Positions 20,101-28,067 of a stretch of DNA of 47,775 bases are shown here, in pieces; positions within the stretch are counted from its first letter, which is position 1, and the number at the start of each line of letters is the position of its first letter. The DNA lies in the NCBI GenBank assembly GCA_003209955.1, contig QCOD01000002.1, forward strand, positions 64,603-112,377, written 5' to 3'. Below the pieces are notes generated by a model. That model did no database searches, was not told where the DNA came from, and saw only the letters and a list, made by a program, of their open reading frames with translations. A program made the position numbers and the translations under genes. This DNA comes from OCS116 cluster bacterium AG-430-B22 (GTDB lineage: Bacteria > Pseudomonadota > Alphaproteobacteria > MED-G09).

Positions 20101-21414
20101 TTATTTCTTCGATAACTTAGCGCCAATTTTAAGCATAACCTTATAAAAAGATGGAAAGCTTGTTTTTATAGTCTCATCATTATCAATTTTTACCTCTTTC
20201 TTTGATACTAGTCCCATGACTAAAGCTGACATAGCCATCCTGTGATCCAAATTTGTTTCAATTTCAATATCACCTTTTTTTAATTCACTTTTTCCATAAA
20301 TAATTATGTCATCTTTTTTAGAGTCAGCTCTTACCCCACTTTTTTCTAACAGATTTAAAATTCCACTAAATCTATCGCTTTCTTTAAATCTAAGCTCATT
20401 AACTCCTTTGAAATATGTTTTACCTTTAGCCATAGAAGCTGCAACTGCAAGAATTGGGTAATCGTCTATCATTGTTGGAGACAATTTCCTTGGAATATTA
20501 ATTCCTTTTAAGTTACTTGACCTGACTCTAATATCATAAACTTCTTCAGCTGCCATAATTCTATGATTTAAAAAACTTATATCGGCACCCATATCTTTTA
20601 AAACTCTATATGCCCCATCTCTAGTAGGATTTATTAAAACATTTTTGACTGTTATATCTGAATTCTTACAAATCAATGCTGCTATGATTGGAAATAAAGC
20701 CGAGGATGGGTCACCAGGAACACTTACATCTATTCCTTTTAGTTCATTAATTCCCTTTATTGTAATTTCTCTTACACTCCTTTTTTTAACGGTATTGATA
20801 TTTGCTCCATATAGCTCTAGTAACCTTTCAGTATGGTCTCTAGTATTAAATTTATCTTTAACTTTGGTTACTCCAGGAGTATTTAATGCGCCTAATAGGA
20901 CCGCTGATTTAATCTGTGCGGATGGCTCCTCTAATTCAAAACTAAAAGGAATTGGATTATCTGAACCTTTTAATATTGCAGGTAAATAATTTTCTTTTCT
21001 TAATGAGTAACTAGAACCAAAATTAACTAAAGATTTTAAAACTCTATCCATTGGTCTCATAGATAACGATGCATCACCAACAAATAAAGTTGTAATAGGA
21101 TGAGATGCAGATAAACCCATTATTAATCTAACCGCAGTACCTGAATTACCAAAATCCAATGCTGATTTTGGCTCTGCTAGACCTCCCAAGCCCACTCCTT
21201 TAATTAAACAATTATATGGATTTGAAAATTCAATTGAAGCGCCAAAATTTTTCATAGCGTCAATAGTTTTCATAATGTCATCACTTTTTAAAATTCCCTT
21301 AATATTGCTTTTCCCAATAGCAATTGAAGATAAAATAACAAGTCTATGCGAAATAGATTTATCTCCAGGAATTAAGATATTGCCTTTTAATTTTTTACTG
21401 CTTATAGATTTCAT
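20101..21414 (-). CDS. aroA: 3-phosphoshikimate 1-carboxyvinyltransferase
   Basis: EPSP synthase of the shikimate pathway. It shows PGDKSISHR at the N-terminus, the PEP-binding LDFGNSGTAVRLIMG, SMRPMDRVL, and the C-terminal ELRFKESDR and DHRMAMSALVMGL. Length 437 is usual. At the glyphosate-contact position the loop reads N-S-G-T-A and keeps a glycine, unlike the Agrobacterium CP4 enzyme with alanine. It is the first gene of the reverse-strand run aroA-cmk-rpsA-ihfB and is divergent from the FYDLN gene, with a 115-base shared upstream region. Confidence 0.96.
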   Translation of the reverse strand: MKSISSKKLKGNILIPGDKSISHRLVILSSIAIGKSNIKGILKSDDIMKTIDAMKNFGASIEFSNPYNCLIKGVGLGGLAEPKSALDFGNSGTAVRLIMGLSASHPITTLFVGDASLSMRPMDRVLKSLVNFGSSYSLRKENYLPAILKGSDNPIPFSFELEEPSAQIKSAVLLGALNTPGVTKVKDKFNTRDHTERLLELYGANINTVKKRSVREITIKGINELKGIDVSVPGDPSSALFPIIAALICKNSDITVKNVLINPTRDGAYRVLKDMGADISFLNHRIMAAEEVYDIRVRSSNLKGINIPRKLSPTMIDDYPILAVAASMAKGKTYFKGVNELRFKESDRFSGILNLLEKSGVRADSKKDDIIIYGKSELKKGDIEIETNLDHRMAMSALVMGLVSKKEVKIDNDETIKTSFPSFYKVMLKIGAKLSKK

Positions 21415-21529
21415 TTGTTAATTTATATATCATATTATTAGCTTTATTGTTTATTAGATTTAAAATTAATAATTAACTTTGACAGTAAGATTTGTTCATG
21501 GCAAATCAGTGTAAAAAATAGGTGTTCAA

Positions 21530-21994
21530 TTGGAAAAAGAGAAACTTGGCAAAAAATGGATTTGTCCTACTACAGGAAAAAAGTTCTATGACTTAAATAA
21601 GGAACCTGTAAAGAGTCCTTATACTGGCGAGCTTTTAGAGATAATAAAAACCGAAGATTTAGAAAAAGAAAAAAAGGAAGAAATTATTCTTGAAACTAAA
21701 GATAATGAGACTTCACAATTTTCTGAATCAGATGAAGTTAAAGATTCTGATAATGCTGAATCTGATGTTGAAATACTCGATGATAGCGCAGAAGATTCAA
21801 TTTCTGAAGTTGAAGATGATAACTTTACTGATAATTCAGAAGATTCAGATCACGACATTGATGAACTAGATGAGTTTGAAATAGATGAAGAAATCGATGA
21901 TGATCCTGATGATGATCAATTTCTGGAAAATAATGATGATAGCTCAGTTGAAGATGTTATTGGTTCAGTTAAAAAAAATAATGAAGAAGACTAA
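21530..21994 (+). CDS. FYDLN acid-rich protein (TIGR02300 family)
   Basis: Alphaproteobacterial conserved protein of unknown function. The N-terminal 45 residues match the family: GKKWICPTTGKKFYDLNKEP followed by SPYTGE. The remainder is a long, very acidic and probably disordered tail rich in D, E and S. Start is TTG at 21530 with AGGTG upstream. A TTGACA box at 21479-21484 could be the -35 of its promoter, although I see no convincing -10. The tRNA-Ala gene begins one base after its stop, so they are probably co-transcribed. The 154-residue protein is divergent from aroA, its usual neighbour. Confidence 0.9.
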   Translation: MEKEKLGKKWICPTTGKKFYDLNKEPVKSPYTGELLEIIKTEDLEKEKKEEIILETKDNETSQFSESDEVKDSDNAESDVEILDDSAEDSISEVEDDNFTDNSEDSDHDIDELDEFEIDEEIDDDPDDDQFLENNDDSSVEDVIGSVKKNNEED

Positions 21995-21995
21995 A

Positions 21996-22071
<76 letters not shown>

Positions 22072-22078
22072 AAATAAA

Positions 22079-22150
22079 ATGAAATTTGTTATAACAATTA
22101 TACTTCTTGGACTTTTAACTTTTCTTATACTTGCACTAATTGCATTATAG
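22079..22150 (+). CDS. 23-residue hydrophobic peptide downstream of tRNA-Ala
   Basis: A short frame, ATG at 22079 to TAG at 22148, encodes 23 residues beginning MKFVITIILL and ending LIALIAL-like (LALIAL). After a single lysine it is entirely hydrophobic apart from two threonines, enough for one membrane helix. It starts 7 bases after the tRNA CCA end and has no ribosome site, so it would be translated from an almost leaderless 3' product of tRNA processing. It ends 5 bases from the convergent panC stop. There is no functional assignment, and it could be a chance frame in AT-rich DNA. Confidence 0.4.
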   Translation: MKFVITIILLGLLTFLILALIAL

Positions 22151-22155
22151 GAATT

Positions 22156-22974
22156 TTAATTCTTATCTAAAATGATATTATCAATTAATCTTACTTTGCC
22201 TAATTTGGCAGCAATAGCAATTAAAGCACCCTCTTCAAAATTTTTAGCTTCCTTTAGGCTTTGCTTATCAAAGATGCCTAAATAATCTATTTGAATATTA
22301 TTTCGCTCTAGTTTTTCAGATGATATTTTTACTAGTTCGGTTATTGAAAATTCCCTTCTATTATTTTTTATCCATTTAAGACTTTCATAAATATTGGGTG
22401 CAATTTTTCTTTCATCTCTTGTTAAAAGATTGTTACGTGAAGACATCGCAAGCCCATCCTTCTCTCTAATAATAGGTAATCCAATAATTTTTATTCCTGG
22501 AAAATAATTTTTTGTAAATTCTCTGATTAATATAAATTGTTGATAGTCCTTTAAACCAAAAAAAGCATATGAGGGAAGAATAACAGAAAAAATTTTATTA
22601 ATTATTGTTAAAACACCATCAAAATGTCCTGGTCTATTTTTTCCACATAATTTCTTTGAAATTGAAGGTGCTTTTATTAACTTTAATTCTTTAGCAAAAT
22701 TATCTTGGGGAATAAAAGCGTAATCACAATCAATTTTTTTTAATTTTTTAATATCCGAAGCTTCGGTTCTAGGATAATTTTTAAAATCTTCATTTGGCCC
22801 AAATTGAAGAGGATTAATATAAATAGATACTATAGTTTTATTATTATAATTTTTTGCTGCTTTTATTAGACTTAGGTGACCCTCATGAAGATTCCCCATA
22901 GTTGGAATTAAACTTAGACCTTTTGCATTTAGTCGATTATCTTTAATGTCATTTTCTGTTTCAAAAATTTTCAT
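22156..22974 (-). CDS. panC: Pantothenate synthetase
   Basis: Joins pantoate and beta-alanine with ATP to make pantothenate. It has the nucleotidyltransferase signature PTMGNLHEGHLSLI (with HxGH), INPLQFGPNEDF, FGLKDYQQF and the KMSKS-like MSSRN. Length 272 is usual. The start immediately abuts the panB stop, so panB and panC form an operon. panD is not in the window. Confidence 0.96.
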   Translation of the reverse strand: MKIFETENDIKDNRLNAKGLSLIPTMGNLHEGHLSLIKAAKNYNNKTIVSIYINPLQFGPNEDFKNYPRTEASDIKKLKKIDCDYAFIPQDNFAKELKLIKAPSISKKLCGKNRPGHFDGVLTIINKIFSVILPSYAFFGLKDYQQFILIREFTKNYFPGIKIIGLPIIREKDGLAMSSRNNLLTRDERKIAPNIYESLKWIKNNRREFSITELVKISSEKLERNNIQIDYLGIFDKQSLKEAKNFEEGALIAIAAKLGKVRLIDNIILDKN

Positions 22975-23790
22975 TTAAAAAAAAGTATGATTATCAGATG
23001 GAAATGATTTATTCTTTACACTTTTAGAGTAATTAAATATTGCTTCCTCAATACTTGATGAGTTCTTTAAAAAGTCCTTAACAAATTTAGGGGATTTTTC
23101 TAGGCATGATATGCCTAATAAATCATGTATTACCATAATCTGACCGTCTGTTCTTTGACCTGCCCCTATACCAATTACTGGTATAGTAATTTTTTCTAGT
23201 ATATCAGCTGTTAAATCATCTGGAACGCATTCTAATAATATCATTTCTGCACCAGCATCTTCTAATGCTTTGGCTTCTTCAATCATATTATTTTTCTTAT
23301 TTACGTCTCTCCCTTGAACAAAATATCCACCGATCCTATTGATTGACTGAGGGGTTAAACCCATGTGAGCACAAACAGGAATGCCTCTCTCTGCAAGAAT
23401 TGAAGTTAGTTTGCAAATCCAGGTTCCTCCTTCAATTTTTATTGAATGAGCGCCATTTTGCATAAGTTTGGTTGCATTCTCCAAAGCTAGATGATCAGTT
23501 GAATAACTCATGAAGGGCATATCGGCCATAATATGTGAATTAATGTTACCTCTAACCACACATTTTAAATGATAAATTAAGTTCTCCATAGTTACTGGTA
23601 ATGTGCTATCATGGCCCTGTACAACCATACCTAGACTATCACCTACAAGAATTACCTCTATTCCTGATTTACTTATTTTTTCTGCTATAGTTGCTTCATA
23701 AGCAGTTAGACAAGCAAATTTTTCACCTTTTTCTTTGAGTCGTTTCAGGGTTGAAATTGTTATAAGATCTCTATCTGATTTTATTGACAT
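22975..23790 (-). CDS. panB: 3-methyl-2-oxobutanoate hydroxymethyltransferase
   Basis: Ketopantoate hydroxymethyltransferase, the first committed step of pantothenate synthesis. It shows LTAYEATIAEKI, VILVGDSLGMVVQGHDSTLPVT with the metal-binding aspartate, MADMPF, the catalytic IKIEGG, AHMGLTPQS and GIGAG. Length 271 is usual. AGAGGA precedes the ATG at 23790. Confidence 0.96.
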   Translation of the reverse strand: MSIKSDRDLITISTLKRLKEKGEKFACLTAYEATIAEKISKSGIEVILVGDSLGMVVQGHDSTLPVTMENLIYHLKCVVRGNINSHIMADMPFMSYSTDHLALENATKLMQNGAHSIKIEGGTWICKLTSILAERGIPVCAHMGLTPQSINRIGGYFVQGRDVNKKNNMIEEAKALEDAGAEMILLECVPDDLTADILEKITIPVIGIGAGQRTDGQIMVIHDLLGISCLEKSPKFVKDFLKNSSSIEEAIFNYSKSVKNKSFPSDNHTFF

Positions 23791-23844
23791 TCTAGTCCTC
23801 TTTTTGAGCTAAAGAATTTTTAATAATAGCTTAATAGTTAAATA

Positions 23845-23919
23845 TCAACTACCAAAGAACATTAATGTAGTGATAAAACCAAAAAGAAATACTAATATTA
23901 ATACTATTACTGATTTCAT
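23845..23919 (-). CDS. 24-residue single-helix membrane peptide
   Basis: A short frame with ATG at 23919 and TGA at 23845 encodes 24 residues starting MKSVIVLILV and ending TLMFFGS. One positive residue is followed by a continuous hydrophobic helix. It has a good ribosome site, AGGA, 8 bases before the ATG, and starts 9 bases after the stop of the Sel1-repeat gene on the same strand, so it looks like the last gene of the cytochrome oxidase operon. It matches no family I recognise. Small one-helix subunits and assembly peptides are common in respiratory oxidases, which makes a role there plausible but unproven. Confidence 0.5.
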   Translation of the reverse strand: MKSVIVLILVFLFGFITTLMFFGS

Positions 23920-23928
23920 AATTTTTTC

Positions 23929-24495
23929 CTAATTGCCACATCTATAAAATTTTATTGCGTCCAAGATATCTTGCCTGGTTGCTATACCCTCTTCATAAAG
24001 GAGGCTTAGATTATTTTGTGCTGCAGTATGACCTTGTTTCGAAGCCAATTTATACCAATTTAAAGATTCTTGAAAATCTTGATTAATGCCTATACCTAAT
24101 CGATAAAAAATACCTAAATTATATTGTGCATCAGCATTACCTTTTCGCCCAGCACTAAGATAATATTCATAAGCTTTTTTAGAATCTTTTTGAACCCCTA
24201 AACCATTATCATAAATATAACCGAGTTTATATTCTGCCAAAACATTTTTAAGCGATGCAGATTTCTTAAACCAATATATAGCTTCTTTCAGGTCTTTTTC
24301 AACATCCTCACCATTCGAATAAATTAAACCTAAATTATACTGAACATCAGAATTACCTTTTTCAGCAATCTCTTTCATATTCAAAATATATTCAGGAGTA
24401 TTTTCGTTATTTTGTGAATATAATTGTAAAGAGAAAAGCAAAAATATAAATATTAAAGCACAATTAAAATAATCACATATTTTAACATTAGACAT
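23929..24495 (-). CDS. Exported Sel1-repeat protein
   Basis: 188 residues. The first 28 form a signal peptide (charged start, FNCALIFIFLLFSLQLYS). Four Sel1-type helical repeats follow, with the pattern A-x2-G-x-A-x2-Y-x-L-G-x2-Y-x2-G: GNSDVQYNLGLIYSNG, VLAEYKLGYIYDNG, GNADAQYNLGIFYRLG and GHTAAQNNLSLLYEEG. It therefore works in the periplasm, probably as a protein-binding scaffold. Only one cysteine (near the C-terminus) remains after signal cleavage. The gene is 8 bases downstream of the oxidase subunit IV-like gene on the same strand, so it is likely part of that operon. Mitochondria use a Sel1-repeat protein, COA7, in complex IV assembly; the parallel is suggestive only. Confidence 0.85.
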   Translation of the reverse strand: MSNVKICDYFNCALIFIFLLFSLQLYSQNNENTPEYILNMKEIAEKGNSDVQYNLGLIYSNGEDVEKDLKEAIYWFKKSASLKNVLAEYKLGYIYDNGLGVQKDSKKAYEYYLSAGRKGNADAQYNLGIFYRLGIGINQDFQESLNWYKLASKQGHTAAQNNLSLLYEEGIATRQDILDAIKFYRCGN

Positions 24496-24503
24496 AATAT
24501 AAA

Positions 24504-24905
24504 TTAGTGTGCTTCTCCGGCTGAATGAGCACCATCATGATGCTCAGCTTTATGAGCGCCATGAGGAACAGCCCAAACCTTATCCGGTTTTCCATCATCA
24601 AAAAATACATCTCTTGAAGCTTGAGTATATTCTGATTCATATCCCATTATTGCAATAAAGACTAAGACAGCAATCATAGGGGATAAAAGAGCAACAACTA
24701 ACGCCATTCTTTCCCATACCATGTGCATAAAAATGGCCATAATAAAGCCAGCTTTTAGAAACATGAAAATTAAGATTAAACTCCACCTTAGCCACCCTTG
24801 TAGTTGGTAAAAGTCAACCATATAAGAAAAGATACTCAATACAAAAAGTAGTATCCAAATTTTTAAATAAACACTAATAGGGTGTTCTTGTCCTTCCGTT
24901 GCCAT
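24504..24905 (-). CDS. Cytochrome c oxidase subunit IV-like protein with His-rich tail
   Basis: 133-residue membrane protein with three helices (about residues 13-30, 38-60 and 67-90), like the CyoD/CtaF subunit IV of heme-copper oxidases. The helix with FLKAGFIMAIFMHMVWER is typical of that family. The C-terminal tail carries six histidines in its last 19 residues (PHGAHKAEHHDGAH...), which could bind copper or another metal; the tail is this protein's oddity. The gene lies 8 bases after subunit III in the oxidase operon. Confidence 0.85.
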   Translation of the reverse strand: MATEGQEHPISVYLKIWILLFVLSIFSYMVDFYQLQGWLRWSLILIFMFLKAGFIMAIFMHMVWERMALVVALLSPMIAVLVFIAIMGYESEYTQASRDVFFDDGKPDKVWAVPHGAHKAEHHDGAHSAGEAH

Positions 24906-24913
24906 GTCTTACC

Positions 24914-25627
24914 TCACCAAAGATAGAAAAATGCGAAAATAAATACCCAAACTAAATCGACAAAATGCCAATAAAGTCCAAGTGTTTCAACGATTTCATA
25001 TCTGCCTTTTTGCCAAGTAAAAAAACCTCTCTTTCCAGAGTCGTAGTCTCCTCTCCAAACTTTTTTGACATTTATAAATAAGAAGATCACGCCTATAGAG
25101 ACATGAAAACCGTGAAAACCAGTAACCATAAAAAACACTGAACCAAATTGTGGAGCACCAAATGGATTTTCCCAAGGCCTTACTCCTTCCATTATTAATT
25201 TCGTCCACTCAAAAGCTTGCATACCAACAAAAGATGCTCCCAATATGGCAGTTACTAAGAGTAGTATTGCAGTTTGTTTTCTTTTCTTTTGATATCCACT
25301 GCGGACTGCCATAGCCATTGTCCCGCTACTAGTGATTAATATAAATGTCATAATAGCTATGAGAAGCAAGGGTACACTTACTCCACCTACAGTAAGAGCA
25401 AAAACCTCACTTGAATTAGGCCATGGAACAACCGTTGACCATCTAGCGGTCATATAGCTAATGAGAAAACAACTAAATATAAATGTGTCACTTAAAAGGA
25501 AAATCCACATCATAGCTTTTCCCCAAGGAACACCTTTAAAAGCTCTTTGATCTGATGCCCAATCGTGTGTCAATCCTTCCATTCCATCAGGTAATGGCTT
25601 GATAGATGTTGTTGAAGTGTCACTCAT
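24914..25627 (-). CDS. coxO: Heme-copper oxidase subunit III (first copy)
   Basis: Membrane subunit III of a cytochrome oxidase. The 237 residues contain about five membrane helices, with WIFLLSDTFIFSCFLISY (helix after the usual SE/D position), the family motif TGFHGFHVSIG and YWHFVDLVWVFIFAFFYLW at the end. A second subunit III-type gene lies 20 bases upstream in the operon. The pairing of two subunit III genes recalls the alternative CoxMNOP oxidase of Bradyrhizobium, so I use coxO tentatively. Confidence 0.9.
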   Translation of the reverse strand: MSDTSTTSIKPLPDGMEGLTHDWASDQRAFKGVPWGKAMMWIFLLSDTFIFSCFLISYMTARWSTVVPWPNSSEVFALTVGGVSVPLLLIAIMTFILITSSGTMAMAVRSGYQKKRKQTAILLLVTAILGASFVGMQAFEWTKLIMEGVRPWENPFGAPQFGSVFFMVTGFHGFHVSIGVIFLFINVKKVWRGDYDSGKRGFFTWQKGRYEIVETLGLYWHFVDLVWVFIFAFFYLW

Positions 25628-25647
25628 TAGTAATTACTCCCAAATAA

Positions 25648-26268
25648 TTATGTAACTAATAAAATACAAAATAAAACTAACCAAATAGCTAATAAATAAT
25701 GCCAGTATATTGCTGTTGAACCGATAGTAGACTTTAATTTTCTATATGAAAGGTCAGTTTTATATATTTGAGTCATTGACCATGTCCAAACTACAAGCCC
25801 ACCTAACATATGAAACATGTGTAAGCCAGTCAGCATATAGAAGAAGGCAAATGAGGCATTTGAGTCAACAAAATAACCATAAGAAGTTAACTCATTCCAT
25901 ACTTTAAATTGACCAGCAATAAATAATATTGCTGATAACCCTGCAGCCATAAGATAATGCTTTGCATTCTTAAACATAAATTTGTTGGATAAATTTTTAG
26001 CTTTTTGAAATAAAAAGCTACTTATTATCAATACAGCACTATTAATCCACAAAAGAGGTGGCTCAGGAAGAATTCTCCAATCGCCATATGCCATTCTACC
26101 TACATAAGCAACAAAAAAGAGAGAAAATAATGCAGTTATTGATCCAAGAAAACAAATAAGCGCAACTCTTGAAGAATCAAACTCAAAAGATTTTCCCGTA
26201 TGTAGATTATCCTTTTTTTCTTGAGAGGGTAACCAAGGTTTTTGTGCTAAAGTTTCAAAAATGCTCAT
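25648..26268 (-). CDS. coxP: Heme-copper oxidase subunit III (second copy)
   Basis: 206-residue membrane protein with about five helices and the subunit III motif TGLHMFHMLGG, then AIYWHYLLAIWLVLFCILLV. Its sequence is distant from the other subunit III downstream, so this is not a recent duplication. The start overlaps the subunit I stop by four bases (ATGA), which gives coupled translation. The gene name follows the CoxMNOP pattern and is tentative. Confidence 0.85.
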   Translation of the reverse strand: MSIFETLAQKPWLPSQEKKDNLHTGKSFEFDSSRVALICFLGSITALFSLFFVAYVGRMAYGDWRILPEPPLLWINSAVLIISSFLFQKAKNLSNKFMFKNAKHYLMAAGLSAILFIAGQFKVWNELTSYGYFVDSNASFAFFYMLTGLHMFHMLGGLVVWTWSMTQIYKTDLSYRKLKSTIGSTAIYWHYLLAIWLVLFCILLVT

Positions 26269-28049
26269 GTTTTTTCAGCCTTAATCTCAGTCCCTTCATA
26301 ACCTTCGGCTAACTCAACCTCTGAATTGGGAACATCCTGAGGAACAAAATCATCTTTTGCACCTGGAACATTAAAGTCATAAGGCCATCGGTAAACAACT
26401 GGAAGTTCTTTACCAAAATTTCCATGTCCTGGAGGCATTGACGGTGTTCTCCATTCAAGTGAATTTGCTTGCCATGGATTTTTTTCTGCAGGAACACCAT
26501 ATTTTCTACTCCAGAACATATTAATGAAGAAGAAGATTTGTGCAAAACCTGTAACAAGAGCAGTCAAAGTTATGAAAATATTCAAATCAGCTGCGGATTG
26601 GGTGTACAAAGCTTCTGTTTGACCCATTTCGTAATATCTTCTTGGAACTCCAATTAATCCAAGATAATGCATCGGGAAATAAATCAAATAAGATCCTAAG
26701 AAAGTAAACCAAAAATGTAACCTTCCCAGCGTTTCGTTATACATTCGACCAGTCATTAGAGGAAACCAATGATAAATAGCTGCAAAAACAACCTGAACCG
26801 GTGCAATACCCATTACCATATGAAAATGAGCTACTACAAAATATGTATCAGAAAGAGGTACATCCACTATAACATTTCCAAGAAATAGACCTGTAAGACC
26901 ACCATTCAAAAAAGTTATAATGAAAGATATGCAAAATAACATTGGTACGGTTAATGTTATGTTACCCTTCCAAAGAGTTAGTACCCAATTATATACTTTA
27001 ATAGCTGTGGGTACGGCTATTATTAATGTCGTCGTAGCAAAGAAAAATCCAAAATAGGGGTGCATTCCACTAACATACATATGATGAGCCCATACAATAA
27101 AACTTAGAGCGCCGATTGCTACTATTGCCCAAACCATCATACGATAACCAAAAATATTTTTTCTTGCATGAACAGATAGGATATCAGAAACCAAACCGAA
27201 GGCAGGAAGTGCAACAATATAGACTTCAGGATGCCCAAAGAACCAAAATAAATGTTGGAAAAGAATTGGGCTTCCACCACCATAACTTAATTGTTCACCC
27301 ATTTCCACCAATGCTGGCATAAAGAAACTTGTCATCAGGGTTTTATCTAATATCATCATTATTGCGCTAACAAGAAGTGCGGGAAAGGCAAACATAGCCA
27401 AAACTGTTGCAGTGAAAATACCCCAAACTGCCAAAGGCATTCTCATAAGTGTCATTCCCCTTGTCCTAGCTTGAAGTATGGTTACAATATAATTTAGACC
27501 TCCCATAGTAAAACCAACAATAAAAATTGATAAAGAAATCAGCATAAGAATAATACCACTTTCTTGACCAGGTGTTCCTCCCAAAATTGCTTGAGGAGGA
27601 TATAAAGTCCATCCAGCGCCAGTTGGGCCGCCAGGAGTGAAGAAACTAGCAACTAGAACTAAACAAGCCAATAAAAAGGTCCAATAGCTTATCATATTCA
27701 AATAAGGAAAAACCATATCTCTTGCTCCAACCATAAGTGGAATTAGATAATTACCAAATCCTCCAAGAAATAGGGCTGTTAAGAAATAAACAACCATTAT
27801 CATTCCATGCATAGTTATAGCTTGATAATAAAAACTTTCACTAACGATTGAGAGGCCGGGAAAACCTATTTGCATTCTCATAAACCATGATAAAACTAAA
27901 CCAATTAAAGCAATAGCTGTAGCAGTACAAAAATATTGTATACCAATTATTTTCGCATCTTGAGAAAAAACCTTTTCAGTCCACCAACTCTTAGCATGAT
28001 AGAGTTCCTGCTCCTCAACTTCTCTTTCTGGTATTATAGCATCAGACAT
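26265..28049 (-). CDS. coxN: Cytochrome c oxidase subunit I
   Basis: Catalytic subunit of a heme-copper oxidase: it reduces O2 at the heme-CuB centre and pumps protons. The 594 residues carry twelve-helix family features. HGMIMV includes a heme ligand. FFGHPEVYIVALP contains the CuB histidine, the E of the A1-type D-channel and the tyrosine crosslinked to histidine. VWAHHMYVSGM gives two CuB histidines, and the heme histidines are in YFVVAHFHMVMG. The A1-type glutamate points to the mitochondrial-like class. It lies between subunit II and the two subunit III genes. Gene name tentative (CoxMNOP-like layout; ctaD is the alternative). Confidence 0.95.
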   Translation of the reverse strand: MSDAIIPEREVEEQELYHAKSWWTEKVFSQDAKIIGIQYFCTATAIALIGLVLSWFMRMQIGFPGLSIVSESFYYQAITMHGMIMVVYFLTALFLGGFGNYLIPLMVGARDMVFPYLNMISYWTFLLACLVLVASFFTPGGPTGAGWTLYPPQAILGGTPGQESGIILMLISLSIFIVGFTMGGLNYIVTILQARTRGMTLMRMPLAVWGIFTATVLAMFAFPALLVSAIMMILDKTLMTSFFMPALVEMGEQLSYGGGSPILFQHLFWFFGHPEVYIVALPAFGLVSDILSVHARKNIFGYRMMVWAIVAIGALSFIVWAHHMYVSGMHPYFGFFFATTTLIIAVPTAIKVYNWVLTLWKGNITLTVPMLFCISFIITFLNGGLTGLFLGNVIVDVPLSDTYFVVAHFHMVMGIAPVQVVFAAIYHWFPLMTGRMYNETLGRLHFWFTFLGSYLIYFPMHYLGLIGVPRRYYEMGQTEALYTQSAADLNIFITLTALVTGFAQIFFFINMFWSRKYGVPAEKNPWQANSLEWRTPSMPPGHGNFGKELPVVYRWPYDFNVPGAKDDFVPQDVPNSEVELAEGYEGTEIKAEKT

Positions 28050-28067
28050 TTCTTACCTCTTTCTATA

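Noticed and set aside
20101-21414. AroA as a CP4-like glyphosate-tolerant enzyme
   Set aside because: The PEP-site loop keeps the glycine of the sensitive form (N-S-G-T-A); tolerance cannot be claimed.
26309-26557. Second reverse frame inside oxidase subunit I
   Set aside because: It lies entirely within the coding sequence of subunit I in another frame and has no family features.
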